From: Clostridia bacterium | GTDB lineage: Bacteria > Bacillota > Clostridia > Oscillospirales > Acutalibacteraceae | Direction: 5' to 3' | Length of the DNA: 64,000 nucleotides | NCBI GenBank assembly: GCA_017434895.1 | Contig: JAFSGB010000028.1 | Location: forward strand, 1 to 64,000 | Notes under the pieces: model-generated | Databases searched by the model: none | What the model was told of the DNA's origin: nothing | The model's input: only the letters and a program-made list of their open reading frames with translations | Shown here: positions 33,479 to 42,619 of the stretch, piece by piece | Numbering within the stretch: the first letter of the stretch is position 1 | Layout of the letters: every line of letters starts with the position of its first letter | Program-made: the position numbers and the translations under genes

Positions 33479-34906
33479 TTATTCTTCGTTTGTGCGGCCA
33501 AGCTCCTTGTTCATTTGAGCAAGGGTTTTCTTGTCTAGGTTGTAGATAAGACCTAAGCCTACAAACTGAAGTATTGCAGAGAATAGGAAGGTTGCGGCAA
33601 CAATGTAACGCATATTAACAGCAACTTCCCAAAGCTGATTGCCCTTGTTTTCACCAACATAACCAAAGGCTACCATTATAATAAGTATCAGAGAGGGTCC
33701 AATACCTTGAGCAAGTTTTCTGAAGAAGGAATGCAGTGAATAAACAGTACCCTCCTCACGCTTGCCGGTTTTCCACTCGTTGTAATCAATAGCGTCGCCC
33801 ATCATAGCCCAAGAAACTGTGGAGTAAATTCCAAGTCCCAAGGAGAAGAACAACTGGCAAATGATGTAAATTACAAGGTCAAGACCGGTGTTGTCTGGGA
33901 TAATTATAAAGAGTCCCAAACCTGCTATAATGGAAACGACAGCGCCAAAGGTTGCAAGCTCTTTTTTACCGAACTTTGCAACGGCGTTACGGGCAAGAGG
34001 TGTGAAAACTACAATAGGAATCATAGCGAAAAGCTGAACAATACCGGAAATTTGAACATTTTTGAAGTATGACTGAAATATAACTGTAACGGCGGTGGTA
34101 GCGCCCTGCATACCGATAAACATACCCATAGCGGCAACTGTAGCGCCAACTGCAGGACGGTTTTTAATGAAGTTTCCAAATGCCTTAAGTACATTGAACT
34201 TAGGTGTATCCTCGCTGAGAGTAACCTCCTGCTCAACGCGGATTTCGGTGTTTTTAATCATAAACTGGAAGCAAAGGAAACCGAGAATACCCATAATTAA
34301 AGCGGCGATAAATACACGCTCACCGATAAGATTATTATCCTTATCGTAAATAATAAAGGGTAGAATTACCATAGGAAGCATATTGCCGAAAATGGAACCG
34401 ATTGAACGCCAAGCCGAAAGAGAAGCTCTATCCTTAACATCATTGGAGATAAGGGATAAAAGCGAGCCGTAGGGAACGTTGGCAACAGTGTAGAAAGCAT
34501 CCCATACAACATAGCCGGCTATAAAGATTATAAATTTAGCCCATGTGGGTGCATTTGGGAAAGGCAGGAAACAACAAGCGCCACCCACAATAAGACCGAT
34601 AGAGCCAGCCCAAATATAGCTTAAAAACTTGTTTCTTTTGTAGGTATGACGGTCAGCATCAATAATAGAGCCGATTAGAGGGTCATTTATAGCGTCCCAA
34701 ACCTGAACAATAATTAAAAGCAGTGCATACCAAAGGTCCATACCCATGAACTGTGTCCAGAAAATGGACATTGTACCCTTGAGCGCAAAGCTCATATTAC
34801 ATCCAAGGTCACCGGCAGCATAAGCGATACTGTCGCGAATGCCAAATTTACGCTTACCGTTAGCGTCGAGCTGGGGTTGCTTTTTCATTTTAATTTCTCT
34901 TTTCAT
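33479..34906 (-). CDS. GPH-family sugar:cation symporter, probable glucuronide importer
   Basis: This 475-aa protein has about 12 membrane helices and the features of the glycoside-pentoside-hexuronide symporter family: an N-terminal DSIAYAAGDLGCNMSFALKG, WDAINDPLIGSIIDA, NVPYGSLLSLISND and a central loop before the second half. UidB and YicJ are relatives. As first gene of the operon it should bring in the substrate of the GH2 enzyme. Two ATGs (34906 and 34888) each have the same weak AGAGAA site because of a 20-bp tandem duplication, so the true start is uncertain. Confidence 0.88.
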   Translation of the reverse strand: MKREIKMKKQPQLDANGKRKFGIRDSIAYAAGDLGCNMSFALKGTMSIFWTQFMGMDLWYALLLIIVQVWDAINDPLIGSIIDADRHTYKRNKFLSYIWAGSIGLIVGGACCFLPFPNAPTWAKFIIFIAGYVVWDAFYTVANVPYGSLLSLISNDVKDRASLSAWRSIGSIFGNMLPMVILPFIIYDKDNNLIGERVFIAALIMGILGFLCFQFMIKNTEIRVEQEVTLSEDTPKFNVLKAFGNFIKNRPAVGATVAAMGMFIGMQGATTAVTVIFQSYFKNVQISGIVQLFAMIPIVVFTPLARNAVAKFGKKELATFGAVVSIIAGLGLFIIIPDNTGLDLVIYIICQLFFSLGLGIYSTVSWAMMGDAIDYNEWKTGKREEGTVYSLHSFFRKLAQGIGPSLILIIMVAFGYVGENKGNQLWEVAVNMRYIVAATFLFSAILQFVGLGLIYNLDKKTLAQMNKELGRTNEE

Positions 34907-34926
34907 ATTTTAATTTCTCTTTTCAT
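34887..34926 (-). repeat. 20-bp perfect tandem duplication over the symporter start
   Basis: The same 20 bases, ATGAAAAGAGAAATTAAAAT on the minus strand, occur at 34907-34926 and 34887-34906. Each copy holds an ATG and an AGAGAA site. The upstream ATG (34926) opens a 7-codon frame, MKREIKI, whose TGA overlaps the next ATG. Confidence 0.9.
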
Positions 34927-34942
34927 AAATTATTATATTATA

Positions 34943-34971
34943 ATTTTATAATATATTTATATCTTTGTCAA
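34943..34971 (-). promoter_or_regulatory. Promoter of the glucuronide operon
   Basis: TTGACA (34966-34971) and TAAAAT (34943-34948) on the minus strand, 17-bp spacer, in very AT-rich DNA. No regulator gene or clear operator palindrome is nearby. Confidence 0.7.
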
Positions 34972-35145
34972 TATATTTATAAACTGTTCTTAATTTTAGG
35001 ATTAATTTGTTAAAAATATATAAATTTTCCATTATTTTTACATTTTCGTACCTCCTTTTTTCGGCAATTAACCTTAATCTGCAATTATGTCGGTGAATGT
35101 CCTTTTATTATTGCTTTAATATAGCCTTGCCGGAGGTGAATGTTT

Positions 35146-35415
35146 ATGAAAGAGAACGACAAGCTACTTTACAAAACCCTAAAAACACTGCTTAGCGAAA
35201 AACTATCAGACGCAGAGGCTGACTCCCTAAGAGCCGAGGGCTTCGAAATTAAATGCCCAACAAGAAAAACGGCGGTTATGGTAGCCCTTTATAAAAAAGC
35301 GGTGGCAGGGGACCTTTCGGCTATAAAGGAGCTTCGTTCTATCGTAAGCGAAAAAACGGAAGAAAAGCTACCTAATAACAAGGCGGTGATAATTGTTGAT
35401 GACACCCGAGCTTAA
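35146..35415 (+). CDS. Putative small terminase subunit
   Basis: The 89-aa, charged, helical protein resembles short phage TerS-like proteins: TRKTAVMVALYKKAVAGDLSAIKEL forms a helix-turn-helix-like region, followed by an acidic tail. TerS proteins recognise DNA to be packaged and activate the large subunit. Assignment rests mainly on position directly before the large terminase, which it overlaps by 17 bp. GGAGGTG at 35132-35138 favours the ATG at 35146 over that at 35140. It lacks an obvious second domain and is shorter than most TerS. Confidence 0.6.
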   Translation: MKENDKLLYKTLKTLLSEKLSDAEADSLRAEGFEIKCPTRKTAVMVALYKKAVAGDLSAIKELRSIVSEKTEEKLPNNKAVIIVDDTRA

Positions 35416-36697
35416 AATTTCCCAGATTGTAGGTGCGGGATACGACGAATTTTGGAATTGCAAAAAGCGTTACCGCGTGCTTAAGGGTGGCAAGGCTTCC
35501 AAAAAAAGTGCCACAACAGCGCTTAATTTTATTTTCAGACTTATGAAAATGAAAGACAGTAATCTGTTAGTTGTCAGACAGATTATGAACACCCATCGCG
35601 ACTCTACCTTTGCCCAACTGCAGTGGGCACAAGAAAAACTTGGCGTTAGTGACCTCTGGAAAAACACCGTATCGCCCTTGGAAATGACCTATCTACCAAC
35701 GGGTCAAAAAATCCTTTTTCGTGGGTTTGACGATGTTTTAAAGCTGGCTTCAACCACAGTTTCCAAAGGCTATCTTAACTTTGTGTGGATTGAGGAGGCT
35801 TTCGAGATAGCAAGCGAAGCCGATTTTGACAAGCTTGACCTATCGGTTCCCCGAGGCAGTATGCCCGACCATCTTTACAAGCAAACCACAGTCACTTTTA
35901 ACCCTTGGAGTGAAAGTCACTGGCTTAAAAAAAGGTTTTTCGACAATCCCTCAAGCGACTGTGACACCTTTTCCACCTGCTACCTTATTAACGAATTTTT
36001 GGACGAAACCGACAAAAATGTTTTTGAGCGAATGAAACGCACCAATATGCGAAAATACCGTGTAGCAGGTCTTGGAGAATGGGGCATTTCCGAGGGGCTT
36101 GTCTTTGAAAACTGGGAGGTAGGCAAAATTAAGACAGAAGAGTCACAAGAATATAAATGGAAGAGCTTTTTCGGTCTTGATTACGGCTACACCAACGACC
36201 CCACCGCCTTTATAGGTTTTAGGGCAAACCCCATTGACAAGCAGATTTACATCTTTTGCGAATTTTACGAAAAGCGGCTACTTAACTGCGACATTGCAGA
36301 ACGGATTATTTCTTTAGGCTTTGCCAAAGAGAGAATACGGGCGGACTGTGCCGAGCCAAAGTCCAACGACGACCTTAGACGACTTGGCATTAGCAGAATC
36401 ACCCCCTCTTTAAAGGGAAGAGACAGTATCCTTAACGGAATTGCCGCTATTAGTGAGTACAAAATTACCGTTGACCCCAAATGTGTTAACACCATAAGAG
36501 AGCTTTCCACTTATGTTTATTCCGACACAGTGAACGAACGGGGACTGAGACTGCCCAAGGACAGTGACAACCACCTTTGTGATGCCTTGAGGTATGCCTT
36601 TGCCGATGTAAAGCTGTTTCGCCCCAGTAAAGAAAAAGATCAAGACTGCCGCATTAGCGATGAAGCGAAAAACCTAAACAAAAGGTGGGATATTTAA
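35399..36697 (+). CDS. Phage-type terminase large subunit
   Basis: The 432-aa protein resembles PBSX/Terminase_3-type TerL packaging motors. The ATPase half has a deviant Walker A GGKASKKS (30-37) and Walker B LNFVWIEEA (126-134) with catalytic Glu. The RNase H-like nuclease half has the three acidic residues Asp261 (GLDYGY), Asp316 (IRADCAEPKS) and Asp395 (NHLCDALRYA). Both activities therefore look intact. The ATG at 35399 lies inside the TerS gene. Its stop shares a base with the next start (TAATG). It would package DNA into the head built by the downstream genes. Confidence 0.9.
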   Translation: MTPELKISQIVGAGYDEFWNCKKRYRVLKGGKASKKSATTALNFIFRLMKMKDSNLLVVRQIMNTHRDSTFAQLQWAQEKLGVSDLWKNTVSPLEMTYLPTGQKILFRGFDDVLKLASTTVSKGYLNFVWIEEAFEIASEADFDKLDLSVPRGSMPDHLYKQTTVTFNPWSESHWLKKRFFDNPSSDCDTFSTCYLINEFLDETDKNVFERMKRTNMRKYRVAGLGEWGISEGLVFENWEVGKIKTEESQEYKWKSFFGLDYGYTNDPTAFIGFRANPIDKQIYIFCEFYEKRLLNCDIAERIISLGFAKERIRADCAEPKSNDDLRRLGISRITPSLKGRDSILNGIAAISEYKITVDPKCVNTIRELSTYVYSDTVNERGLRLPKDSDNHLCDALRYAFADVKLFRPSKEKDQDCRISDEAKNLNKRWDI

Positions 36698-36855
36698 TGT
36701 TTTTAATTATACTGATTGTTATTTCCGCCGTTTCATTTTTAATAGGTCTTTTCCTCGGCAAGAGTATGAAGCCTAAAATGAAGGCTCAAAAAATCTCTTA
36801 CTTAGAGGAAAATGAGCTTAAAAACTTTCTGAATTACGACGGAAACATACAGTAA
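36697..36855 (+). CDS. Small membrane-anchored protein in the head module
   Basis: A 52-aa frame starts at ATG 36697 inside the terminase stop codon. It has one N-terminal hydrophobic helix (FLIILIVISAVSFLIGLFLG), then a basic KSMKPKMKAQK stretch and an acidic tail. Coupled translation and tight packing make it a real gene. It is not recognised; possibilities are a membrane assembly factor or a small lysis-type protein. The scaffold-like gene follows after 11 bp. Confidence 0.65.
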   Translation: MFLIILIVISAVSFLIGLFLGKSMKPKMKAQKISYLEENELKNFLNYDGNIQ

Positions 36856-36866
36856 AAGGAGAAAAA

Positions 36867-37454
36867 ATGGAAAATATTCAAAGCGCCGACCTACCACAGT
36901 CGGAAAATGAAATTACCGTACCCGTAAAATTTAACAAAGAAATAAAGCAGTTGTCCCTAGAGGAGGCTACTACCCTTGCCCAAAAGGGACTTAAATTCGA
37001 GGCAATTGAAAATGATTTTGCAGCCCTTAAAAATTTAGCCTTAAAGGAAAACAAAAGCGTTCCCGACTTTATTTCCCACCTTAACGCCCGCTACACCGAG
37101 GAAAAAAAGCAAAGCCTTATGGCAGAGTGCGGCGGAAACGAGGAAATTGCCGAACGAATTCTAAACCTTGAAACGGGCGAAGCATCCGACGCTGATTTTA
37201 CAGAATTAAAGGAAGCCTTTCCCGAAATTAAGTCCCCCGAGGATTTACCCGAAAGCGTTTTAGAAACCGTTAAGCTTAAGGGCACCAAGCCCTTGGACGA
37301 ATACCTTAGATTCCTACTTTCGGAAAATAGGAAAATTAAGGAAAATGCCCGTAAACAAAAGGAAAGCAATGATACAAGCACAGGCTCCCTTGCCAGTTTA
37401 AAGGGAGTCGCTAATCCTGAGACCGAGGAATTTTTACGCGGTCTTTGGAAATAA
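36867..37454 (+). CDS. Putative scaffolding protein
   Basis: The 195-aa protein is highly charged, acidic and helical, with no membrane segment. VPVKFNKEIKQLSLEEATTLAQKGLKF is of a type seen near the start of phage scaffold or minor head proteins, and the C-terminus ends in a helix with FLRGLW. It lies just before the coat gene, the usual place for a scaffold, and has an AAGGAG ribosome site. The role is inferred from composition and position. Confidence 0.65.
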   Translation: MENIQSADLPQSENEITVPVKFNKEIKQLSLEEATTLAQKGLKFEAIENDFAALKNLALKENKSVPDFISHLNARYTEEKKQSLMAECGGNEEIAERILNLETGEASDADFTELKEAFPEIKSPEDLPESVLETVKLKGTKPLDEYLRFLLSENRKIKENARKQKESNDTSTGSLASLKGVANPETEEFLRGLWK

Positions 37455-37472
37455 AATTTAGGAGAAAAAATT

Positions 37473-38648
37473 ATGCCTATTAATTCTATTGAAAACACTA
37501 CCCGTTACACTGCCGAGCTTGACAAATTATTTGCTCAAAAAAGCGCTACCGGCTTTTTTGCCGACAACACTCTAGCTACCAAGTTCGTAGGCGCAAAAAC
37601 AGTTATTATACCCGACATCAACTTCCAAGGTCTTGCCGACTACGACCGTGACACAGGTTTTTCACGCGGCGCTATCACCGTTTCTAACGCCTCCTACACT
37701 ATGTCTATGGACCGTGCGCGTTCCTTACAGATTGACCGCGAGGATATGGACGAAACCGGTGTTGCAAACCTTGCAGGTCAAATTCTAGGGGAATATGTTC
37801 GCACAAAGGTTGTTCCCGAGTGTGACGCCTATGTTATCTCTAAGCTCGCAGGCTTAGCAATGTCACGCGCCAACACCCTCGAGGGCGATGCTACTGCACC
37901 CTTTGAAACCCTGATTAATCTTATTAACGAGGTTCAATCGGTTGTAGGCTACGACGAGGAATTGGTTGCATTCCTTGATAGCAACATTTATGCTCTTTTG
38001 CAAAATTCCAATGAAGTTTCCAAAATGATTACCGTTTCGGATTTCAAGCAAGGCGACATTAATTTAAAGGTTAAGTCTATTAACGGCGTAACACTTATCC
38101 CTGTTGTAAGCGAGAGAATGAAAACCGCCTACACCTTCCAAAATAATGCTGCCGGCGGCTTTGTTCCCGCAAGTAATGCTCGCAACATTTATATGCTGGT
38201 TTGCCCCAAAAAGGGAGCTCACCTTGTAAAGAAAACCGAGAATATGAGAATCTTTACCCCCGAGCAGAACCTTGATGCTGATGCGTTCAAGTTCGACTAC
38301 CGCATCTACTACGATGTATTCGTAGCAAAAAGCGGTCTTGACGCCATTTGGGGTTGGGTTTCCCCCGCAGTTACAATTACTGCTCAGCCCGCTGACAAGA
38401 ATGTAACCGAGGGCAGCATTACCGGTTCTGTTTCAGTAACCGCTTCAAGCACAGGCAACATTTCCTACCAGTGGTATTCTTGTAAGGACGAAACCGGCGC
38501 AGAGGCAGTAAAGGTAGCAGATGCTGTAAGCGCTTCTATGACAATTCCCACAAGCCTTAAAAAGGGTAAATACTACTACTTCGTTAAGGTAACCGTAGAC
38601 GGCATTGCCGGTATTAACTCCAATATTGCAGTTGTTACTGTGGCATAA
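37473..38648 (+). CDS. Major coat protein with C-terminal Ig-like domain
   Basis: This 391-aa protein has a coat-like region (1-295) beginning with TTRYTAELDKLFAQKS and including GAITVSNASYTMSMDRARSLQIDREDMDE, IPDINFQGL and FDYRIYYDVFVAKSGLDAIW. These are features of HK97-fold coat proteins of the P22-like/Phage_capsid group. A linker leads to a complete bacterial Ig-like domain (about 298-391): ITAQPADKNVTEG, ISYQWYSC, YYYFVKVTV. The domain would be displayed on the particle surface. No prohead protease gene is present. A GGAG site precedes the ATG. It is followed by 65 bp before the portal gene. Confidence 0.78.
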   Translation: MPINSIENTTRYTAELDKLFAQKSATGFFADNTLATKFVGAKTVIIPDINFQGLADYDRDTGFSRGAITVSNASYTMSMDRARSLQIDREDMDETGVANLAGQILGEYVRTKVVPECDAYVISKLAGLAMSRANTLEGDATAPFETLINLINEVQSVVGYDEELVAFLDSNIYALLQNSNEVSKMITVSDFKQGDINLKVKSINGVTLIPVVSERMKTAYTFQNNAAGGFVPASNARNIYMLVCPKKGAHLVKKTENMRIFTPEQNLDADAFKFDYRIYYDVFVAKSGLDAIWGWVSPAVTITAQPADKNVTEGSITGSVSVTASSTGNISYQWYSCKDETGAEAVKVADAVSASMTIPTSLKKGKYYYFVKVTVDGIAGINSNIAVVTVA

Positions 38649-38713
38649 GCCTTAACACATCAAAGTAAAGCCCAAGCCCTAGGTTTGGGCTTTACACTTA
38701 AAAGGAGGATACT

Positions 38714-40288
38714 ATGAATTTAAAACCTATCGAGATTTTCGCCGAGTACCAAAAAGGAACTCAGTTTAAAGCGGCAATAGGAACTAGGGGACTTTTCGAA
38801 CAGAGCAAAATTAACGCTCGCTTTTTTGTGGGCGACCAGTGGTACGGCGCTAACTGCGGCACAGACAAGCCCCTTGTTCGGCATAATGTAATTAAAAGAA
38901 TCGGCGACTACAAAATGTCCCAAATTTTAAACGACAAAACCGCTATCGGCTTTTCGGCAGAGGGTATTCCCACCGCAGAGGTAACCGCTCCCACCGAATT
39001 TTCAGGTCCTTTAAGCGATACCGAAATTTCCGCCGTTATGACCGCCTTGGATGGCTACTATTCTGTCACATGCGAGCGGATAAATTTCCCCTCCCTTTCG
39101 GCGTCTGTTCTTAAAAATGCCTACATTTCGGGCACTGCGCTACTCTACACCTACTGGAATCCCGTTCTTAGCACAGGCACCTTTGCCGACAGTAAGGGTA
39201 CTCAGCCCATTAAGGGTGACATAAGCTGCGAAATTTTAAGGATAGAGGATGTGGTTTTCGGCGACCCTTATTGCGAGGAGCTGCAAAATCAACCCTATGT
39301 TATTATTTCCGCCAAGAAAAATGTAGCAAATGTTGTCCGCGAAGCAAGGCTATACGGAGCCGACCTTAGTACGCTGACCTTAATTGAGGAATCAGCCATT
39401 GATGGCAAGGTAGAAGTGCTGACCCGTCTTTACAAAACCATAAATAAAGACGGAAGTATTACAGTTAAGGGAATAAAGGCGACCTCTAACGCGATAGTCC
39501 GCTCCGAATTTTCCACAGGCTTGAGACTTTACCCCTTAGCGCAGTTAAAATGGGAAACAATGAACTTTAGCGCCTACGGAGAAAGTGAAATCACCTACCT
39601 TATCCCCAATCAAATCGCCATTAACCGACTTATTACCGCCAATGTTTGGTCGGAAATGTCAACAGGGCTTCCTATAATGCTTGTAAACGGCGATACTGTA
39701 AATGAAAAAATCACCAACGACCCCGGTCAAATTGTTAAAATTTACGGCAGTAACGAGGATGTTGCGGGAGCGGTCAAATATGTAACACCACCCTCCTACA
39801 TAAAGGAATTTGACGACAGCATCAACACCCTTATAAACAACACCCTTACCCAAAGCGGAGCCAACGAGGTAGCTCTCGGTGACAGTAAGGCGGACAATGC
39901 CACCGCGCTAATCACTATGAGAGATGCCGCTTTAATGCCCCTTAACATTGTGAAGAACCGCTACTATGTTTTTCTTGAGGATGTGGCGAGAATTTGGGCG
40001 GATTTTTGGATTACCCATTACGGGAAAAGAAGTCTTAAGCTTAAAAACGGCAATGAAATTACTTACATCCCCTTTGACGGCGAGCGTTACAAGAAACTTA
40101 TTATCAACGCCAAAATTGATGTCATTCGCGACACTGTCTACACTGAAAAGGAACAGCTTGACACCCTGCTCACCCTTTTCGACAAGGGAATTATCACCAA
40201 AGCGGAGCTTCTTGACCGCATACCTAAAGGGCTTGTGGCAAATAGCGGCTCCATTTCGAGGGAGGAAAAAGAAAATGACAGGTTATGA
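38714..40288 (+). CDS. Portal protein
   Basis: The 524-aa protein has the look of a phage portal: an N-terminal segment with FVGDQWYG and RHNVIKRIGDYKMSQI, a central region with WETMNFSAYGESEITYLIPNQIAINRLIT, TPPSYIKEFDDSINTLINNTLTQSGANEVALG, and a long C-terminal helix with VYTEKEQLDTLL. Twelve copies would form the DNA entry vertex. Portal genes usually precede the coat gene; here the order is terminase, scaffold, coat, portal. A GGAGGATA site precedes the start, and the adaptor gene overlaps its end by 14 bp. Confidence 0.82.
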   Translation: MNLKPIEIFAEYQKGTQFKAAIGTRGLFEQSKINARFFVGDQWYGANCGTDKPLVRHNVIKRIGDYKMSQILNDKTAIGFSAEGIPTAEVTAPTEFSGPLSDTEISAVMTALDGYYSVTCERINFPSLSASVLKNAYISGTALLYTYWNPVLSTGTFADSKGTQPIKGDISCEILRIEDVVFGDPYCEELQNQPYVIISAKKNVANVVREARLYGADLSTLTLIEESAIDGKVEVLTRLYKTINKDGSITVKGIKATSNAIVRSEFSTGLRLYPLAQLKWETMNFSAYGESEITYLIPNQIAINRLITANVWSEMSTGLPIMLVNGDTVNEKITNDPGQIVKIYGSNEDVAGAVKYVTPPSYIKEFDDSINTLINNTLTQSGANEVALGDSKADNATALITMRDAALMPLNIVKNRYYVFLEDVARIWADFWITHYGKRSLKLKNGNEITYIPFDGERYKKLIINAKIDVIRDTVYTEKEQLDTLLTLFDKGIITKAELLDRIPKGLVANSGSISREEKENDRL

Positions 40289-40616
40289 TATTTACAAAAG
40301 GGTTTGCTCATTATTGGGCTACAAGGATTTCGGCAACGAAAATGACAAAGGCGCTGTATTTCACGAAATGCTAAACCAAATTGCCTCAGATTTGAAGTTA
40401 GACGAAACTAAAAGTCTTTCGGACGAAATCCCTTTAACTACTCCCCAAAAGGAAGCCGTTATTTACGGATCGGCTATGCTTTTGGCGGTATCAATCGGGG
40501 ACAGTAATTGCGCCAAGCTATACAGCGAGCTTTACAACTGTAAGCGAAGCAGCGCGTTATCTTCAAGTGACCTACGCGTAGACGTATTACCCACACCCCA
40601 AAGCGGAGGTATCTAA
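40275..40616 (+). CDS. Putative head-tail adaptor
   Basis: This 113-aa, mostly helical protein starts inside the portal gene behind a GGAGG site; the longer open frame upstream is only portal shadow. It resembles gp4/gp6-like adaptors that sit below the portal: YDIYKRVCSLLGYKD, a helix with FHEMLNQIASDLKL, and a PTPQSG tail. The assignment rests on size, helix pattern and position between the portal and the hub-like gene. Confidence 0.6.
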   Translation: MTGYDIYKRVCSLLGYKDFGNENDKGAVFHEMLNQIASDLKLDETKSLSDEIPLTTPQKEAVIYGSAMLLAVSIGDSNCAKLYSELYNCKRSSALSSSDLRVDVLPTPQSGGI

Positions 40617-40617
40617 A

Positions 40618-42606
40618 ATGAAATACCCCGCTTTTAAGACCGCCAACACCCACACACTTCATATTGAGAATTTTACACAGGGTTTAAGCCTTAATGAAGC
40701 CACCCACGAAAACAGTGACGGCACCCTTAAGGAATGTAAAAATGTTTGGTCAGAAAACGGGATTTTAAAAAGTCGTCCTGCACTTGAAACAAACATTAAC
40801 CGACAAATACGTGATAGCCGATACTCTGACGGCTACAATTACATACGCAGTATGATTGATTTGGAGATATCTGTTGACGGAGATATTAAACATCTTGCCT
40901 TAGAACAGATTAACCTTGATATTTCTCACTTTGTATGTCTTACCCATTTTATAAGCAGTGACGGCACTGTTTTTAAAACCGCTGCTATTATGTTTAACCG
41001 CGTAACCGACGATGTTTTTTTCATTCCCGAGAAAATAAATTTCTTTAAGGGGGCCCCTCAAAACGGTTCGGGAATTTATGCCATGGCTTTTACTGTCAAC
41101 TGTGAAAACCCCACCAAAACCGAGTGCAGAATTTACGAACTGACCGAGGATTTAAATCAGTGGGAGCAAATCTACACCCCTTATATTCCAACAGTGCTGA
41201 TTAACGGCAGAGGAAACAAATATGAACTTGCAAAATCCACCAACCAAGCCTTTACGGGAGTTCCTACTCGGCTTGAAGCACTTAATGTTTTAGACCCTAC
41301 CTTTTTTTCCTACTTTTCTACCGACGGGCGTTCATCCTCTTTTCGGCTTCCTTTTTCGGGACTGTCAAACGACCGTGTGGTTTGCAGACTTTACTACACA
41401 GTCGATTCCTTTGTTCAGTGGATAATTGAGGAAAACGAAACCAGTGCCTGTGCAACCCTTTACAACGTAGAGGTTACAATGCACATAAATAGAGAAAAGG
41501 GAATTGTAAGCTTTACCGTCCCGGCGGGAGAATACGAAGTACCTCTGATTACCGACCGAAATGAGAATAACCTTAGAATTACTGCCACTAAAAAGTGTGA
41601 TTATTCTGCCTTGGATATTGCAAACGCTACCGCCTTTAAAAACATAGATAATCGGATTTTTGTAGGTGCAAAAAATAAGGTTTTCGAGGCAAATTACCGT
41701 AATCCCCTTTACTTTTCGGTGGACAGTGTCCAAACACTCGGAAGCCAAGATTCCCCTGTTACCGCTTTTGCAAAGTTGGATAAAAAAATCGTCGCTTTCA
41801 AAGAAAACAAAATTTATTTCATCGATGTAAAAAACGGAGAAAAGCTTAACGGAACCTCACTTTTAGCAGAAACCGACCGCGAATTTTGGGATACCGACAA
41901 GCTCGATTTTACCTGTGTAAGCCTTGATACGGGCTGTCGTGAGCAAGCTTCGGTTATTGAGAAAAACGGCATAATTTATTGGCTTAATCCCGAGCATAAA
42001 ATTTACAGTCTGGAAGGCACAAACAAAATAAAATGTCTCTCCCCTCAACTGGACATCGGCAATTATTCAAAGACATTCGGCTTAACGGTAGGATGCTACA
42101 ATCTGTTTTTCAGCGACAATAAGGCCTTCCTTATAAATACAAAAAACAACGGTTGGTTTTATTGGGAATTTCCCGATAACATAAGTTTTTTAGGTGCATG
42201 GCATTTTAACGGTATTCCTTGGCTTCTGTGCCGTAATACCTTAAATGATATTTGCTTTAGTGCAAATCTTACTGCGATAAATGACACTGTCTTAACCGAA
42301 ATTGAGTCAGAAATAACAACCTTGCAAAGCAATGTCGAAGTGTTCATTAAAACTGAAAAGCTGAGTCTCGGCTGTGACAATTTCTTCAAAAAGCTTGACA
42401 GCATTATAATAAGACTAAGGGGCAACGCCAAGCTACGGGTAAATGACCGCTTTGAAACAGAGATTGGCTCGGCTAAAAGTGATTTTGAATCTATAACAGT
42501 CAGAACGGGAATTTGTGACACAGAGCTTGTTGACATTGAGCTTTCATCCTTAGCACCGGTTAGTCTTGGAAGTATTGACATTAAATATACCTCCCTTAGG
42601 CTTTAG
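40618..42606 (+). CDS. Putative propeller-like tail hub / DNA-stabilisation protein
   Basis: The 662-aa beta-rich protein begins with NFTQGLSLNEATHENSDGTL and CKNVWSENGILKSRP. This opening is typical of podovirus nozzle or stabilisation proteins of the P22 gp10 / T7 gp12 kind, in which repeated beta blades form a propeller. Repeats such as KIYFIDVKNGEK, YWLNPEHKIYSLEG and NKAFLINTKNNGWFYWEF look like blades. It starts one base after the adaptor stop. It would close the portal channel and carry fibres. Distant similarity only; a novel structural protein remains possible. Confidence 0.6.
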   Translation: MKYPAFKTANTHTLHIENFTQGLSLNEATHENSDGTLKECKNVWSENGILKSRPALETNINRQIRDSRYSDGYNYIRSMIDLEISVDGDIKHLALEQINLDISHFVCLTHFISSDGTVFKTAAIMFNRVTDDVFFIPEKINFFKGAPQNGSGIYAMAFTVNCENPTKTECRIYELTEDLNQWEQIYTPYIPTVLINGRGNKYELAKSTNQAFTGVPTRLEALNVLDPTFFSYFSTDGRSSSFRLPFSGLSNDRVVCRLYYTVDSFVQWIIEENETSACATLYNVEVTMHINREKGIVSFTVPAGEYEVPLITDRNENNLRITATKKCDYSALDIANATAFKNIDNRIFVGAKNKVFEANYRNPLYFSVDSVQTLGSQDSPVTAFAKLDKKIVAFKENKIYFIDVKNGEKLNGTSLLAETDREFWDTDKLDFTCVSLDTGCREQASVIEKNGIIYWLNPEHKIYSLEGTNKIKCLSPQLDIGNYSKTFGLTVGCYNLFFSDNKAFLINTKNNGWFYWEFPDNISFLGAWHFNGIPWLLCRNTLNDICFSANLTAINDTVLTEIESEITTLQSNVEVFIKTEKLSLGCDNFFKKLDSIIIRLRGNAKLRVNDRFETEIGSAKSDFESITVRTGICDTELVDIELSSLAPVSLGSIDIKYTSLRL

Positions 42607-42619
42607 AGAGGTGACTGAA

